From Anaerolineales bacterium UBA6131 (GTDB lineage Bacteria; Chloroflexota; Anaerolineae; UBA2200), in the NCBI GenBank assembly GCA_002435875.1, contig DIVN01000233.1, forward strand, positions 1 through 5,568: a stretch of DNA of 5,568 bases, read 5' to 3'. This document shows positions 5,322-5,568 of the stretch, piece after piece; within the stretch, counting starts at the first letter, position 1, and the number at the start of each line of letters is the position of its first letter. A program made the position numbers and the translations under genes. The notes under the pieces are model-generated. The model worked only from the letters and a program-made list of their open reading frames with translations. It searched no databases and was not told the DNA's origin.

Positions 5322-5568
5322 ATGGAAAGGGGGACAGCGCTCTTGCCGATCGCATCAGACTCGATGGGTGCGCGCATGCTCGACAGGGGCCGTGCCTTGC
5401 GTCTGTTGGTGCCGCCGCTGGCGTTTGTTGGGGCGCTGGTGCTCATGCTTGCGCCCTGGAGCTTTTCTGGCGCTGCGCACTCGCGCGTCCCCGACCTCGC
5501 GGCTCAGCATGCACTCGACCCTCGCCGAACGCCTTTGCCGGACAGCCTCTACCCCTATCCCGAGCAGC
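5322..5568 (+). CDS. Unrecognised secreted or membrane protein (N-terminus only)
   Basis: The frame is open from the ATG at 5322 to the right edge, giving 82 residues with the C-terminus missing. A basic stretch with R18, R23, R25 and R28 is followed by a hydrophobic segment at about 29-48 and then AAHS, fitting a signal peptide or N-terminal anchor. The following residues are Pro/Leu/Arg-rich with no motif that I recognise. No good Shine-Dalgarno precedes the ATG. An in-frame TTG at 5343 has AGGGGG (5329-5334) eight bases upstream and may be the real start, which would drop seven residues. A strong promoter at 5245-5273 supports the gene being real. It is divergent from the C-methyltransferase; no function can be assigned. 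Confidence 0.65.
   Translation, partial: MERGTALLPIASDSMGARMLDRGRALRLLVPPLAFVGALVLMLAPWSFSGAAHSRVPDLAAQHALDPRRTPLPDSLYPYPEQ

Overview
The window is GC-rich bacterial DNA carrying five protein-coding genes, two of them cut by the window edges. There are no RNA genes, CRISPR arrays or mobile elements that I can see. Three features suggest a Chloroflexota bacterium, probably Anaerolineae or a relative: long Thr/Pro/Ser-rich TPTPT-type linkers in a secreted protein, twin DNRLRE-type domains, and a C-terminal tail ending in a short F-L-P-L-I motif. This assignment is inferred from protein style, not from a marker gene.

Layout, left to right. Positions 1-819 (minus strand) hold the N-terminal 273 residues of a PstS-like phosphate-binding lipoprotein whose 3' end lies beyond the left edge. 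It has its own promoter (888-916) and a strong ribosome-binding site. Positions 1010-2956 (minus) encode a membrane-anchored or secreted protein with two DNRLRE-type domains joined by low-complexity linkers. Positions 3059-3871 (plus) encode a YkuE-type metallophosphoesterase, divergent from the previous gene. Positions 3921-5153 (minus) encode a zinc-finger-containing sugar C-methyltransferase of the TcaB9/EvaC/NovU type, convergent with the phosphoesterase across a 49-base gap. From 5322 (plus) to the right edge runs the start of an unrecognised secreted or membrane protein, divergent from the methyltransferase.

The genes do not form one operon; each has its own promoter-like sequence. Three of the five products look exported (lipoprotein, surface protein, unknown protein) and the phosphoesterase has an N-terminal hydrophobic segment, so the region leans towards the cell envelope. 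The phosphate-binding protein and the phosphoesterase could both touch phosphate metabolism, but nothing in the sequence ties them together. The clearest regulatory pattern is a 16-base extended -10 block that is nearly identical upstream of the phosphoesterase and the methyltransferase. At the phosphoesterase it lies so close to the ATG that the mRNA is probably leaderless. I see no convincing evidence of an undescribed multi-gene system here.
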